The notes beneath the pieces were generated by a model. It was given only the letters and a program-made list of their open reading frames with translations, made no database searches and was not told where the DNA came from. A DNA stretch of 39,288 bases from Candidatus Limosilactobacillus excrementigallinarum (GTDB taxonomy: Bacteria > Bacillota > Bacilli > Lactobacillales > Lactobacillaceae), in NCBI GenBank assembly GCA_019117445.1, contig DWZS01000059.1, forward strand, positions 1 to 39,288, given 5' to 3'. The position numbers and the translations under genes are program-made. How positions within the stretch are numbered: the stretch's first letter is position 1; every line of letters begins with the position of its first letter. Of the stretch, positions 1 to 7,523 are shown one piece after another.

Positions 1-27
1 TAATTGTGGTGATTTATGGATGGGATA

Positions 28-52
28 AGGTCAATTATGACCTCTTTTTTTA
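28..52 (+). terminator. Rho-independent terminator of an upstream plus-strand gene
   Basis: AGGTCA (28-33) and TGACCT (38-43) form a six-base-pair stem with an ATTA loop, followed by C and a long T run on the plus strand. The gene it serves would lie to the left of the window. Confidence 0.6.
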
Positions 53-79
53 TTATAAAAGGAAAAAATCCCATTAATA

Positions 80-96
80 AATTACCGAAGGTAATT
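80..96 (-). terminator. UUCG-loop hairpin after the AKR operon
   Basis: AATTACC and GGTAATT are perfect arms. Read on the minus strand the loop is C(UUCG)G, a very stable tetraloop. It lies 28 bases past the stop of the last gene of the operon. The U-rich stretch follows only about ten bases later, so termination is plausible but not certain. Confidence 0.45.
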
Positions 97-123
97 CATC
101 AACAGGATTTAGTGTAGAGCCTA

Positions 124-768
124 TTAATATACTGGACGCGTCTCACCATCTGTATCTGGGTCACCGATTGAAATACTATCGCGACTAGCAAACGATGGAT
201 CTGCAATGATTTTAACAATTACATCTGCAACGCTAGCCCGCGACCCAGAAACACCGACAAATGGTTCTCCCTTATGACCAATAACATAGTGAATATCACG
301 ATCATTAAGCCACGGTAACCGCAAGATGGTGTAATCTAAACCAGAATTTTCAAGCAAATCAGCTGCACGCCGCGCCGTCTTAAAACCATCACCCATCATT
401 TCTTTAGCCCAGCGCGCAAATTCACCGCTAAATTCATCATAAATTCCGCCAATATTAGTCTGAACCACTCGTTGTACACCATTCTTTTTTGCCGCATCAA
501 TAACATTATGCGTGATTTTACTATCGGCGGCATGGTCAACCACTGCCACCACAGCAATATCCTGTCCTTTCATTGCAGAATCAACATCAGCAGGATTATT
601 TAGGTCCCCTTCTACCAAGGTTACCTGTGAGTTATTTGCCAGGTCTGCTAAACGATCTTTATCCCTTAAAAATAAGGTTAATTTAACATCAGGCTGTTCC
701 TTAAGAATTCGCTTTTCGACAATCTGAGCAATTTGACCATTGGCCGCTAAAATCAAAACATTTTTCAT
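124..768 (-). CDS. NAD(P)-binding atypical SDR reductase
   Basis: The 214-residue protein begins with a Rossmann fold whose nucleotide loop is AANGQIA (residues 8-14), followed by an acidic/basic strand end (FLRDKDRL) that suits NADP binding. The rest fits the NAD(P)H-binding/NmrA-like atypical SDR family (compare YwnB and BVR-B); there is no classical YxxxK, which is usual in that group. The start has a strong Shine-Dalgarno sequence (GAGGAGG). It is the third gene of an operon with the aldo/keto reductase and the TMEM175 gene, with an 18-base gap upstream. It is a paralogue of the reductase at 2575-3189: both end with a similar GEPF...V..ADVIV/ADLVAK segment. The substrate is unknown; a role in quinone or aldehyde stress is inferred from context only. 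Confidence 0.8.
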   Translation of the reverse strand: MKNVLILAANGQIAQIVEKRILKEQPDVKLTLFLRDKDRLADLANNSQVTLVEGDLNNPADVDSAMKGQDIAVVAVVDHAADSKITHNVIDAAKKNGVQRVVQTNIGGIYDEFSGEFARWAKEMMGDGFKTARRAADLLENSGLDYTILRLPWLNDRDIHYVIGHKGEPFVGVSGSRASVADVIVKIIADPSFASRDSISIGDPDTDGETRPVY

Positions 769-786
769 GATAATTTCCTCCTCATT

Positions 787-1359
787 TTAATTATTTGAGT
801 GACTCCAAGAATTAGCACCAAACATAACAACAAAATTAATCAACACTGCATACAATACAGCTGGTGGAAAGACAGTTACGGTTAGTAATAATCCAATAAT
901 TTTAATGGCAAAGTCTAAAATAACGCCACCAGTGCTGAGATTATACATCGCTTTAAAGTAACGTTTACCATTCGCAACGTTTAGCGAATGGGAGATTCCT
1001 AAATTCGATAATGACACTAAGAGAATTACTACCCCATACATAAATTGCGCCGTCGGATTATTAAAGTTTTGGGCCACAATGCTAGTGGTATATGGAAAAA
1101 GTGAAGAAAAGAACAGCATCAATAGGGTATACATAACCGTACTGTTATTAACCTTTTTAATCCGGTGCCAGGCATTATGGTGACTAACCCACATGAACCC
1201 TAGCCAAAAAAATGATAATGCATACGCAAAATAATTTACCCGTAAGTCCCATATTCCTTGCCATGTCACGTGTGCTGGTTTTTCCAGTTCCAATACTAAA
1301 ATAGTCATAATAATTGCTAATACTGCATCAGTAAAAGCCGCTAAACGTTCTTTATCCAT
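787..1359 (-). CDS. TMEM175 (DUF1211) family membrane protein, probable K+ channel
   Basis: This 190-residue protein has about six hydrophobic segments. Its first helix carries the family signature RLAAFTDAVLAIIMTILVLE, the RxxxFSD motif of TMEM175/DUF1211 proteins. Bacterial members form tetrameric potassium-permeable channels. The 36-base gap after the aldo/keto reductase and the 18-base gap before the reductase at 124-768 indicate one operon. A Shine-Dalgarno GGAGAAA precedes the ATG. The physiological role in lactobacilli is not established. The family call rests on the N-terminal motif and topology. Confidence 0.8.
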   Translation of the reverse strand: MDKERLAAFTDAVLAIIMTILVLELEKPAHVTWQGIWDLRVNYFAYALSFFWLGFMWVSHHNAWHRIKKVNNSTVMYTLLMLFFSSLFPYTTSIVAQNFNNPTAQFMYGVVILLVSLSNLGISHSLNVANGKRYFKAMYNLSTGGVILDFAIKIIGLLLTVTVFPPAVLYAVLINFVVMFGANSWSHSNN

Positions 1360-1395
1360 AGTTCAGTTTCTCCTTACCAATAAAATATTCTAGGA

Positions 1396-2391
1396 CTATT
1401 TTACTACCTTTGCACCATCAAAGACACCTGACATTGGAATTGCATTCAGCGCATCATCAATTTGTTTAACTTCACTTACAGTCATTTCTATCTTTGCTGC
1501 TGTTAAATTATCCTTAATCCGATTAAGGTGACGACTACCCGGAATCGGAACAATATATGGTTTCTTATTAATCATCCATGCTAATGAGATCTGGGCTGGC
1601 GTGGCGTTGTGACGGTCAGCAATTGTCTCAAGTAACGTTAGTAGTTCCTGATTTTTCTTCAATGCTTCTGGTGTAAATTGGGGCATATTATTTCGAGTAT
1701 CGCTTTGGGCAAAGTTACTTTGCTGAAATTTTCCCGTTAGAAAGCCGTTCGCTAATGGCGAAAAAGCAACCAGACCAACATTTAATTCTTCTAACACTGG
1801 AAATAGTTTTTCGTAATCACGGTACATCATTGAATAGCGATTTTGAACTGCCGTCACCTTGCAGACAGCATTGGCTCTCCGCAAATAATCTTCGTTCGCT
1901 TCGGAGATTCCCCAGTGGGTAATTTTCTCTTCATCTATTAACTCTTGCATTACTCTAGCAACCGTTTCTGGTGCAACATCTGGATCAATTCGGTGCTGAT
2001 AATACAAGTCAATATGATCAACACCCAACCTCTTTAATGAACCTTCAACTGATTGCCGGATTACTTCCGGACGAGAATCTGGTTTAGCTACTATTCCATT
2101 GTCACTTTGCGAAGACGTGATCCCAAATTTAGTTGCAATTACTACCTGATCACGAACATCATGTAACGCCTTACCAACAAGAGTTTCATTATATGTTAAA
2201 TCACCATTACTATTTATTCCTTGGTATACCTCAGCTGTATCAAAGAAACGGTAACCTAAGTCGTATGCTTGACGAATCGTTTTAACTGCTGTTGCTTCGT
2301 CTGTTGGCTTACCATAACCGAGGGTAAATCCCATACAACCTAGGCCGATTGGTGTTACCTTCAAGTCATTTCCTAATATTCTAGTCTGCAT
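1396..2391 (-). CDS. Aldo/keto reductase
   Basis: The protein (331 residues) is a TIM-barrel NADP-dependent aldo/keto reductase of the YakC/AKR13-like group. The catalytic tetrad is visible: Asp and Tyr in FFDTAEVYQG, Lys in VVIATKFG and His in YYQHRIDP. The C-terminal nucleotide-binding segment IVPIPGSRHLNRIKDN is typical. The start at 2391 (MQTRILGN) is chosen because GGAGGGAA lies just upstream; an in-frame extension further upstream has no such signal. It is first in an operon with a TMEM175 channel and an NAD(P)-binding reductase. The substrate cannot be told from sequence; small aldehydes, ketones or quinones are usual. Confidence 0.9.
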   Translation of the reverse strand: MQTRILGNDLKVTPIGLGCMGFTLGYGKPTDEATAVKTIRQAYDLGYRFFDTAEVYQGINSNGDLTYNETLVGKALHDVRDQVVIATKFGITSSQSDNGIVAKPDSRPEVIRQSVEGSLKRLGVDHIDLYYQHRIDPDVAPETVARVMQELIDEEKITHWGISEANEDYLRRANAVCKVTAVQNRYSMMYRDYEKLFPVLEELNVGLVAFSPLANGFLTGKFQQSNFAQSDTRNNMPQFTPEALKKNQELLTLLETIADRHNATPAQISLAWMINKKPYIVPIPGSRHLNRIKDNLTAAKIEMTVSEVKQIDDALNAIPMSGVFDGAKVVK

Positions 2392-2416
2392 TATGTTCCC
2401 TCCAATTTTTAATTTA

Positions 2417-2443
2417 ATTATAGATTGAGTAGGGTTCACTTAA
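2417..2443 (-). promoter_or_regulatory. Putative promoter and operator of the AKR operon
   Basis: On the minus strand a perfect -10 TATAAT (2417-2422) lies 26 bases before the AKR start codon. An imperfect dyad TTAAGTG-N5-TACTCAA (2425-2443) occupies the space just upstream, where MerR-type regulators bind between -35 and -10. No good -35 is visible, which would suit an activator. The regulator is unknown. Confidence 0.4.
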
Positions 2444-2516
2444 AATTACTGTTTTTAGATGGCTCTATGCGCTTTCTGTATAGCAAAAGAGCCGAATTTT
2501 TATACCAAATAAAAAA

Positions 2517-2535
2517 TGCTGCAAATTGAGCAGCA
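2517..2535 (-). terminator. Terminator of the SDR/NTF2-like operon
   Basis: On the minus strand TGCTGC and GCAGCA pair around a 7-base loop, followed by TTTTTTATTTG. It lies 40 bases after the stop of the gene at 2575-3189. Confidence 0.7.
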
Positions 2536-2574
2536 CTCTTTAGCCTTCTTAAATCTTACAACCGATTATAAGGT

Positions 2575-3189
2575 CTAAATAGACGCATGGGGCGTATTAA
2601 TCCCCACACTATCCCGTGAATAGAGGGTGTCGTCATTTACTAACTTGGCCACCAGGTCGGCAATCGAACTGACTGAAACGTCGTGGCCGCCAAACGGTTC
2701 TCCCTTTCGTGTTACCTCGTAGTTAACTGGCCCACCGGTAAACCAGCCGGGCCGGACAACCGTATAATTCAAGTCAGAACTTTCAATTGCGTCGGCCGCG
2801 TCCCGGTACGTTTGGAGGACGGGGTTGCTTTCCAGATTGCCTCCAGCACCGATAGAAGCCGGAATTTCGTTATAGATGCCCATTGAGCTGATAAATACCA
2901 GACGCGTAACCTTATTCCGGTCCATTGCCGCAATAATCTTCTTGGCGTACGCACCCAGGTTGCCACTGAGTGCCGCAAATACGGCGTCCTGTCCCGCCAT
3001 TGCCTTCTCGAGTTCGGCGTCTTTCATTACATTCCCGCTGATAATGGTTTCACGACTAGTATCAGTAATACTAATCCGGTTGGTAGAGCGGGCAAACAGC
3101 GTTAACTGGTCATCGGTCTCGTTCAGCATCGTCTGGGTGGCTGCCCTGCCAAGGGTGCCAGTGGCCCCAATAATTAAAATCTTCTTCAT
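2575..3189 (-). CDS. NAD(P)-binding atypical SDR reductase (GC-rich)
   Basis: The 204-residue protein has the Rossmann loop GATGTLG (residues 8-14) and the NAD(P)H-binding (NmrA/YwnB-like) fold, with RPGWFTGG in the substrate half. The start is preceded by GGGAGGAAAAGAC. It is the last gene of the operon that begins at 4451, 12 bases after the NTF2-like gene, and is followed by a terminator. It is paralogous to the gene at 124-768. Its base composition is clearly more GC-rich than its neighbours (for example 2640-3180), with frequent GCC, CGG and GTC codons, so it may have been acquired separately. The substrate is unknown. Confidence 0.8.
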   Translation of the reverse strand: MKKILIIGATGTLGRAATQTMLNETDDQLTLFARSTNRISITDTSRETIISGNVMKDAELEKAMAGQDAVFAALSGNLGAYAKKIIAAMDRNKVTRLVFISSMGIYNEIPASIGAGGNLESNPVLQTYRDAADAIESSDLNYTVVRPGWFTGGPVNYEVTRKGEPFGGHDVSVSSIADLVAKLVNDDTLYSRDSVGINTPHASI

Positions 3190-3201
3190 GTCTTTTCCTC
3201 C

Positions 3202-3573
3202 CTAGTATGTACTAGCAATCTGATTAGTAATTATCCATTGCCCATTGCTTTTCACAAAATACATTTTCATTTGCAGTCGCCACATGCTAATTGCACTTCC
3301 CCACACACTAGCTTTGACCTGATTTTGTCCAATCAAACTAGCTTTATTGCCATCGACTTCAATATCTTTAACATTATCTTCAAATGACGAGTAGTATTTC
3401 ATTTCATCATTTTGAATCTGGTCAATCCATTCTAATTTTGGTTGAACATAACCAGTCATATGTTGAAGCTGCATGGTCGGAGCCAAAATTTCATTTAATA
3501 TCGCAATATCTTTATTTACCATCGCTTGGTTCTCCAGACGGTAAAGGCGGATAACCTCTTCTTGATCTGTCAT
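3202..3573 (-). CDS. NTF2-like (SnoaL/DUF4440-type) small protein
   Basis: This 123-residue protein fits the NTF2-like cone fold: an N-terminal helix (residues about 4-25), the ILNEILAPTMQLQHMTGY strand pair, then alternating strands ending with KSNGQWIITNQIAST. Such proteins are small ligand-binding or isomerase-like domains. It starts five bases after the SDR stop codon (GGGAAAA as ribosome site) and is followed 12 bases later by another reductase, so it is co-transcribed with two oxidoreductases. It probably assists in handling the same substrate; this is inference. Confidence 0.65.
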   Translation of the reverse strand: MTDQEEVIRLYRLENQAMVNKDIAILNEILAPTMQLQHMTGYVQPKLEWIDQIQNDEMKYYSSFEDNVKDIEVDGNKASLIGQNQVKASVWGSAISMWRLQMKMYFVKSNGQWIITNQIASTY

Positions 3574-3578
3574 ACTGA

Positions 3579-4451
3579 TTATTTTCCCTTCTCGACATGA
3601 CCACTGCCTCGCACTTCTGAGATGTCACCATACCAGTATTGGGCAGTAATACCACCATCGATCAAGAAATCTGATCCGGTAATAAATTGTGCCTTATCAC
3701 TTAGCAAAAACTCACCCAAATCACCAATTTCATCAGGGGTTCCCGGACGCTTAGTTACCATTGAATTAAACATCCGCTTATAACCTGCCCCCCGCGGACC
3801 ATCCAATTCATCTAAAGCTAGTGGCGTCATTATAATCCCAGGACTGACAGAGTTTATCCGTGCGCCACGCTTTTGCCAGTTAACAGATTCGGCAGCAACT
3901 CGTAAAACATTTTCACGTTTAGCATATTGATAATCTGCCAGCGAGTCCTTGATCACACTGGGCTGTAAGATATCTAAATTTAATAACTCTTCTGTAGGAG
4001 TAGTCGCTAGTTGTTGATTAATTTCATTTCCTAATTCTGGTAAACGATGTCCTGATTGTGAAGAAACAATGAGTCCTGCACCACCGTTCATTATTACCTT
4101 ACCAAATTCTTCTAATAAGACCGATGTACCATAAAGATCAACTTTTAAAACTCGTTCAGGTGTAGTTTGCGATGGTGAAACTCCCGCAGCATTAATCACG
4201 TATTTAATTCCTTTACCCATCGACTGGGCTTTATCAATTACTGCTTTGATTGAATCACGAGAACTCAAATCTGCCTTAATCGTTTCTACTACAAATCCAG
4301 CTTCTTGAAGTCTCTGTTGAACATTATTCAGATTAGTTTCATTGTAGTCGGCTAGTAGTAGTCGACGCCCAGAACTCACCCGACGAGCAATAGCCTCACC
4401 AATTGAGCCACTTCCCATTAAAACAACTACTTCTTGATCAAACATTGGCAT
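3579..4451 (-). CDS. Classical short-chain dehydrogenase/reductase
   Basis: The 290-residue protein has GSGSIG (residues 13-18) as nucleotide loop, NAAGVSPS after strand 4, IVSSQSG with the catalytic Ser, YQYAK as YxxxK and SVSPGIIMTPL, all canonical for classical SDRs. The C-terminus DKAQFITGSDFLIDGG is also typical. The start at 4451 (MPMFDQ) is preferred because AAAGGAGAT precedes it; an ATG 24 bases upstream lies within that ribosome site. It heads a three-gene operon and is preceded by a good promoter and a LysR-type box. The substrate is unknown. Confidence 0.88.
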   Translation of the reverse strand: MPMFDQEVVVLMGSGSIGEAIARRVSSGRRLLLADYNETNLNNVQQRLQEAGFVVETIKADLSSRDSIKAVIDKAQSMGKGIKYVINAAGVSPSQTTPERVLKVDLYGTSVLLEEFGKVIMNGGAGLIVSSQSGHRLPELGNEINQQLATTPTEELLNLDILQPSVIKDSLADYQYAKRENVLRVAAESVNWQKRGARINSVSPGIIMTPLALDELDGPRGAGYKRMFNSMVTKRPGTPDEIGDLGEFLLSDKAQFITGSDFLIDGGITAQYWYGDISEVRGSGHVEKGK

Positions 4452-4486
4452 AGTCCTTATCTCCTTTGCTTTCATTGATTATCTAT

Positions 4487-4529
4487 ATGATAGCCAGAAA
4501 GTTTTCCAGAACCAATTCTGATTTAGAAT
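4487..4529 (-). promoter_or_regulatory. Promoter of the SDR operon with LysR-type box
   Basis: On the minus strand -35 TTGGTT (4510-4515) and -10 TATCAT (4487-4492) are 17 bases apart. Abutting the -35 is ATTCTGATTTAGAAT (4515-4529), a perfect five-base-pair inverted repeat in the T-N11-A form typical of LysR operators. The LysR gene lies directly upstream and is a natural candidate to bind it. Confidence 0.6.
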
Positions 4530-4557
4530 AGCATTCATAAGTAAAACTTATTAAAAA

Positions 4558-4584
4558 AAGAGGTCGGAAAATACCTGACCTCTT
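4558..4584 (-). terminator. Terminator of the lysR gene
   Basis: AAGAGGTC and GACCTCTT arms, with extra inner pairs, are followed on the minus strand by TTTTTTTAATAAG. It separates lysR from the SDR operon. Confidence 0.8.
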
Positions 4585-4612
4585 CACTATTTTAAAGATA
4601 ATAATGTAAAAA

Positions 4613-5491
4613 CTAGTTAAATTGTTGCTTTAATATTTCCGCAAATTTCTCAATATAATATCCTGAATTATCATTTTTCCAATAAGCATAGTACTTTTGG
4701 TAAAGCATTAAGTTTCCATTATATAGGGGGACCGTTTTAACTATGCTCTGATTAACTGCATCTTTAGTTCGGTTATTAACTACGAAATATCCCTGATTAG
4801 CCACTACCATCATTTGGGCTTCGTCAGTTGTAGAAGCAACTACAAAGCGACTTTTTATTCCAAGGACATCTTGATAATATTTTTCTTCCTCATCTTTTTG
4901 GACTGAACCCACTACCAAAATACATGGTAAATCTGCTAAATCAGTAGTTAAAATTTTGGTTTGGGTAACCTTATTCGGTGGTAACACCGCCATAAAATTA
5001 GCTTCGGTCAAGAATTCATTATGATACTCATTCGACAGTGCACGACGTTGGTCGGAAAATGCCAAATCAATTCCATCGTTTCTCAACAATTGAAATAGCT
5101 GTTCATGGGTTCCACTATTAATCTTAACGTTAATATCAGGATATCTTTGCGAAAACTTCGCAACTGCCCGCAAAAATTCCCCTGCACCAAAATTAGTTAA
5201 ATAGCCTAAACGAAGGGTAAATTGATTTTGCTGGTTAGCTATTTTAACTGTTTCATCAATTAAGTTCGTGGTTTCTTTAGTAATCTCTAATGCTCGACGA
5301 TAAAAATATTCGCCTGCTGGTGTTAGCGTGAAACTTCGCCCTTGCCGATTAAGCAACTTAACACCGATAGTACTTTCAAGCTCTTTAATTTGCTGTGAAA
5401 TGGCAGACTGTGAAACATTACAGTCAGCTGCTGCTCGCGTAAAACTATGATGCTCGACGACAGCAATAAAGTATTTCATTTGTTGATACAT
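4613..5491 (-). CDS. LysR-family transcriptional regulator
   Basis: The protein (292 residues) has the LysR N-terminal winged helix-turn-helix: FIAVVEHHSFTRAAADCNVS, then QSAISQQIKELE and LLNRQGRSFTLTPAGE. A periplasmic-binding-like effector domain follows from about residue 90. The start at 5491 (MYQQMKYF) follows GGAGGGAACGG; a start six codons upstream would lie over this site. It is transcribed towards the SDR operon and ends with its own terminator. The T-N11-A box at 4515-4529 suggests that it controls the SDR/NTF2-like operon. The effector is unknown. Confidence 0.9.
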   Translation of the reverse strand: MYQQMKYFIAVVEHHSFTRAAADCNVSQSAISQQIKELESTIGVKLLNRQGRSFTLTPAGEYFYRRALEITKETTNLIDETVKIANQQNQFTLRLGYLTNFGAGEFLRAVAKFSQRYPDINVKINSGTHEQLFQLLRNDGIDLAFSDQRRALSNEYHNEFLTEANFMAVLPPNKVTQTKILTTDLADLPCILVVGSVQKDEEEKYYQDVLGIKSRFVVASTTDEAQMMVVANQGYFVVNNRTKDAVNQSIVKTVPLYNGNLMLYQKYYAYWKNDNSGYYIEKFAEILKQQFN

Positions 5492-5581
5492 TACCGTTCC
5501 CTCCGACAATTACGTGTTTGGTCTGCTTCTTCTTACCATCATAATAGCAATTTTCTTTATTAATGGATAGTTATATGATTT

Positions 5582-5637
5582 TTGTTTGACATCTAACAAA
5601 AACATCCTATAATCATAAATTGTTAGGCATCTAACAA
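5582..5637 (+). promoter_or_regulatory. marR promoter with two MarR operators
   Basis: The promoter is TTGACA (5586-5591), a 16-base spacer and TATAAT (5608-5613). Two copies of a dyad flank it: TTGTTTGACATCTAACAA (5582-5599, one mismatch), which covers the -35, and TTGTTAGGCATCTAACAA (5620-5637, perfect 7-base arms), which covers the likely start of transcription. The centres are 38 bases apart. This is the typical layout for autorepression by the MarR protein encoded directly downstream. Confidence 0.8.
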
Positions 5638-5649
5638 TAAGGAGGAACT

Positions 5650-6069
5650 ATGGAACCAATCAAAAAACTAATTACCCAGGCAAACACACAGATTAACCAT
5701 GAACGTGAACAATTTTCGCGAAACTTAGGAATTACCGGAATCCAAATGTCAGTGATCGATTTTATGGCTAATCACCATAATCACGTTAGTCAGCAAGAAA
5801 TTGAACAAGAATTTGGCATCCGTCGTTCGACAACAACCATCATGATTAAACGGATGGAGCGCCATGGCCTAGTTCATCAAATCCCTGACCCAACTGATAA
5901 ACGTAAAAAACTGGTCGAACTAACGGATAAAGCCATCCAACTTATCAATCCAATCAAGGAGTTTATCAAGAATGACGATTTACAAATCCGTCAAGCCTTC
6001 TCAGATGATGAACTAGCAGTCGCATGCAAAATTTTGAATTATATTCGGGAGGATCAGCTCAATGGATAA
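5650..6069 (+). CDS. MarR-family transcriptional repressor
   Basis: The 139-residue protein has the MarR winged helix: VSQQEIEQEFGIRRSTTTIMIKRMERHGLV, followed by the wing DPTDKRKKLVELTDKA. The start follows GGAGGAACT. The gene is in one operon with the MFS transporter, whose start overlaps its 3' end by eight bases. Two palindromes around its promoter are probably its own operators, so the pair is likely derepressed by a ligand that the transporter exports. Ligand not known. Confidence 0.92.
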   Translation: MEPIKKLITQANTQINHEREQFSRNLGITGIQMSVIDFMANHHNHVSQQEIEQEFGIRRSTTTIMIKRMERHGLVHQIPDPTDKRKKLVELTDKAIQLINPIKEFIKNDDLQIRQAFSDDELAVACKILNYIREDQLNG

Positions 6070-7465
6070 TCAACAAAAGATTTCAGGGAAAGTTATGGCA
6101 GCCGTTTTTGCAACTGGTATCATGTCATTTTGCGGTGTGTTAGTAGAAACGGCAATGAACATTACCTTCCCCACTTTAATGCAAGAATTCAACATCCCGA
6201 CAAATTTAGTTCAATGGATGACCACAATCTATCTACTGGTCGTATCAATTATCGTACCCATTTCAGCATTATTAAAACGACGATATCGAACCAAATCGTT
6301 ATTCATCGTCGCCAATCTATTGTTTATTCTCGGGGTTGTGATTGATGCTTTCTCACCAATTTTTCCGCTACTCTTAGTTGGTCGAGCGATTCAAGGGATC
6401 GGCACGGGGATTGCTTTGCCACTAATGTTCAACATCATTCTAGAACAAGTCCCGACCAGCAAAGTTGGGTTCATGATGGGAATTGGCGCCATGATCACCG
6501 GGATCGCACCAGCAATTGGTCCAACCTTTGGTGGAGTCATCGTTAACACCCTGGGGTGGCGGTGGATTTTTGCTTTCCTATTACCCATCCTTTTGTTCTC
6601 ACTCTTGTTAGGAATTTGGGGAATTCAACAAAAATCAGCTATCAGTAAAGTCCATATCGATATTCTCGCCATGCTTGGTATCACTATCTTTTTTAGTGGT
6701 TTAATCTACGGATTCAGTAATCTTAGCAGTGGACATTTTCTCTCACTATCAGTTGGTGGAGCCATTCTAATCGGTCTCCTGGGCTTTGTTTGGTTTAGTT
6801 ATCGTAATCACCAGATTGCGACGCCGATTCTCGCTCTTCATTTATTCCGTAACAGTAACTTTGCTGGTCATATCCTAGCTTTTTTCTTGATCCAGTTTTT
6901 GAGTTTAGGGAATGCTTTCTTATTGCCTAACTACATTCAACTAGTCAATGGTAATTCCGCCATGGTTGCCGGTTTAATCGTCCTCCCCGCCGGTGTCATT
7001 GGGGCCATCATGTCACCAATCGGTGGTAAAATCCTTGATGCTGCGGGTGCCCGCAAACCGTTAATTACTGGGACATCTTTAATGCTCCTTGCTAATCTTT
7101 TAATGGCAGTTAATGCAATGCATCTTAATACGGTTTATATCATTCTCGTATACGCGGTTTATATGGGTGCCATGGGCATGACAATGGGGAATACCATGAC
7201 TGATACTTTAAGCGTCATTGATAAAAAAGATTCACCGCAAGGTAACGCCATTCTCAACACCGTCCAACAATTTGCCGGTGCAGTTGGGACTTCCATTACA
7301 TCGGCCATCGTTGCTTTCTCACAACAAGCGCAGCATTCCAAGGGCGCTTTGCCAACTGCGCTCGGCACACGGAATGCATATTGGATTCTTGTAGTGGCCG
7401 CTATAGTACTTCTTTTCTTGATGATCAAGTATGCTTCACATCCTAAGAATCAGGTTAATGAATAA
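6062..7465 (+). CDS. MFS multidrug exporter, DHA2 (14-TM) type
   Basis: The 467-residue protein is strongly hydrophobic, with about 14 membrane segments and the antiporter motif C-like segment GRAIQGIGTGIALPLMF, followed by GIAPAIGPTFGGVIV. This places it in the drug:H+ antiporter-2 family (EmrB/QacA relatives). It overlaps marR by eight bases (ATGGATAA), indicating translational coupling, and is followed by a terminator shared with the convergent ABC genes. Its substrate is unknown; control by MarR suggests lipophilic or phenolic compounds. Confidence 0.9.
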   Translation: MDNQQKISGKVMAAVFATGIMSFCGVLVETAMNITFPTLMQEFNIPTNLVQWMTTIYLLVVSIIVPISALLKRRYRTKSLFIVANLLFILGVVIDAFSPIFPLLLVGRAIQGIGTGIALPLMFNIILEQVPTSKVGFMMGIGAMITGIAPAIGPTFGGVIVNTLGWRWIFAFLLPILLFSLLLGIWGIQQKSAISKVHIDILAMLGITIFFSGLIYGFSNLSSGHFLSLSVGGAILIGLLGFVWFSYRNHQIATPILALHLFRNSNFAGHILAFFLIQFLSLGNAFLLPNYIQLVNGNSAMVAGLIVLPAGVIGAIMSPIGGKILDAAGARKPLITGTSLMLLANLLMAVNAMHLNTVYIILVYAVYMGAMGMTMGNTMTDTLSVIDKKDSPQGNAILNTVQQFAGAVGTSITSAIVAFSQQAQHSKGALPTALGTRNAYWILVVAAIVLLFLMIKYASHPKNQVNE

Positions 7466-7471
7466 TATCAA

Positions 7472-7507
7472 AAGCCATCCACAAAGCTGTCGCTCTATGG
7501 ATGGCTT
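7472..7507. terminator. Shared terminator between MFS and ABC genes
   Basis: AAGCCATCC (7472-7480) and GGATGGCTT (7499-7507) are perfect nine-base arms with additional inner pairing, between two convergent genes. It probably serves both strands. Confidence 0.7.
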
Positions 7508-7523
7508 AATTCATTTTATTAAC

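Noticed and set aside
2461..2505. GGCTCT...AGAGCC hairpin with a plus-strand T run
   Set aside because: No plus-strand gene lies upstream, and there is no T run in the minus-strand sense. It is kept as an unexplained structure only.
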